In this document: piece after piece, positions 7,373-7,677 of the stretch
How the letters are laid out: each line of letters opens with the position of its first letter
Numbering within the stretch: position 1 is the first letter of the stretch
NCBI GenBank assembly: GCA_029937205.1
Contig: JAPYQV010000116.1
Coordinates: forward strand, 1-7,677
Direction of reading: 5' to 3'
Origin: Alphaproteobacteria bacterium
GTDB lineage: Bacteria; Pseudomonadota; Alphaproteobacteria; UBA828
DNA length: 7,677 bases
Made by a program: the position numbers and the translations under genes
Notes under the pieces: model-generated
The model's input: the letters and a program-made list of their open reading frames with translations, nothing else
The model's database searches: none
What the model was told of the DNA's origin: nothing

Positions 7373-7677
7373 ATGTCCCAACCGATCGAGTTCTATTTCG
7401 ATTTTTCCTCGCCCTATGGCTATCTCGGCTCGCAGCGTATCGATGCCCTGGCGGAGAAGCATAATTGCGAAGTCAACTGGCGGCCATATTTGTTGGGCGC
7501 GGTATTCAAAAAGCTCGGTACCGGCCCGTTGATCTCGCAGCCGGTCAAGGGACCCTATTCGCATCACGATTTACAGCGCTCGGCCCGGCTTTACGATATC
7601 TCGTTCAATGTTCCCGATCCCTTTCCGGTCCACACCGTGGCCGCCGGCCGCGCGTTTTATTGGCTGCAGGATAACGA
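7373..7677 (+). CDS. 2-hydroxychromene-2-carboxylate isomerase / DsbA-family protein, 3' partial
   Basis: The first 101 residues of a protein that runs off the window (the family is usually about 200 long). It begins MSQPIEFYFDFSSPYGYLGS, the start of the thioredoxin-fold, glutathione-S-transferase-kappa-like family that includes the naphthalene-pathway isomerase NahD. Ser13 in FDFSSPY matches the serine that contacts glutathione thiol in NahD-like enzymes; there is no CXXC, so it is not a disulfide oxidoreductase. VNWRPYLLGAVFKKLG, GPYSHHDLQRSARLY and PDPFPVHTVAAGRAFYWLQD continue the match. No aromatic-ring-degradation genes are visible, so the true reaction is unknown; such proteins are often found beside acyl-CoA genes in alphaproteobacteria and may act on a glutathione- or CoA-linked intermediate. 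The substrate is inference; the family is clear. Confidence 0.87.
   Translation, partial: MSQPIEFYFDFSSPYGYLGSQRIDALAEKHNCEVNWRPYLLGAVFKKLGTGPLISQPVKGPYSHHDLQRSARLYDISFNVPDPFPVHTVAAGRAFYWLQDN

Noticed and set aside
1..7677. Mobile elements, CRISPR arrays, tRNA or rRNA genes.
   Set aside because: No transposase or integrase frame, no regularly spaced repeats and no tRNA-like or rRNA-like sequence was seen; almost all bases are within housekeeping-type metabolic genes.

Overview
The window is a dense, single-strand stretch of bacterial chromosome. All seven protein genes lie on the + strand, with short gaps or overlaps. It has moderately high G+C, C/G-ending codons and Shine-Dalgarno starts. 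The gene types (MaeB-type malic enzyme with a phosphotransacetylase-like tail, mitochondrial-like isovaleryl-CoA dehydrogenase, DUF1989 protein, HCCA-isomerase-like thioredoxin-fold protein) fit an alphaproteobacterium, perhaps Rhodospirillales-like. That placement rests on recognising protein families, not on a search.

Layout. (1) 1-1657: the C-terminal two thirds of an NADP-type malic enzyme (MaeB), cut by the window edge. Its last ~20 codons look frameshifted. (2) 1654-3054: an MgtE-type Mg2+ channel/transporter, overlapping the malic enzyme reading frame by ATGA. (3) 3086-4258: isovaleryl-CoA dehydrogenase of leucine catabolism. (4) 4259-4394: the only sizeable intergenic region, A+T-rich, with a plausible sigma70-type promoter, a short direct repeat and a small hairpin before the next ribosome binding site. 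(5) 4395-7677: an apparent operon of a thiolase, a DUF1989 (urea carboxylase-associated family) protein starting on the thiolase stop codon, a second acyl-CoA dehydrogenase, and the start of a 2-hydroxychromene-2-carboxylate isomerase/DsbA-family protein that runs off the right edge.

How the genes fit together. The malic enzyme makes pyruvate and NADPH from malate and needs a divalent metal; MgtE admits Mg2+. Isovaleryl-CoA dehydrogenase, the thiolase and the second dehydrogenase all act on short or branched acyl-CoA thioesters, so the right half looks like an amino-acid or short-chain acyl-CoA degradation cluster feeding acetyl-CoA to central metabolism. The DUF1989 and HCCA-isomerase-like genes are the unexplained members. 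Their tight coupling to the acyl-CoA genes is the most interesting functional hint.

I see no tRNA, rRNA, CRISPR array, insertion sequence, phage gene or clearly new defence or mobile system. The open questions are the malic enzyme frameshift, the DUF1989-containing operon and the A+T-rich regulatory island.
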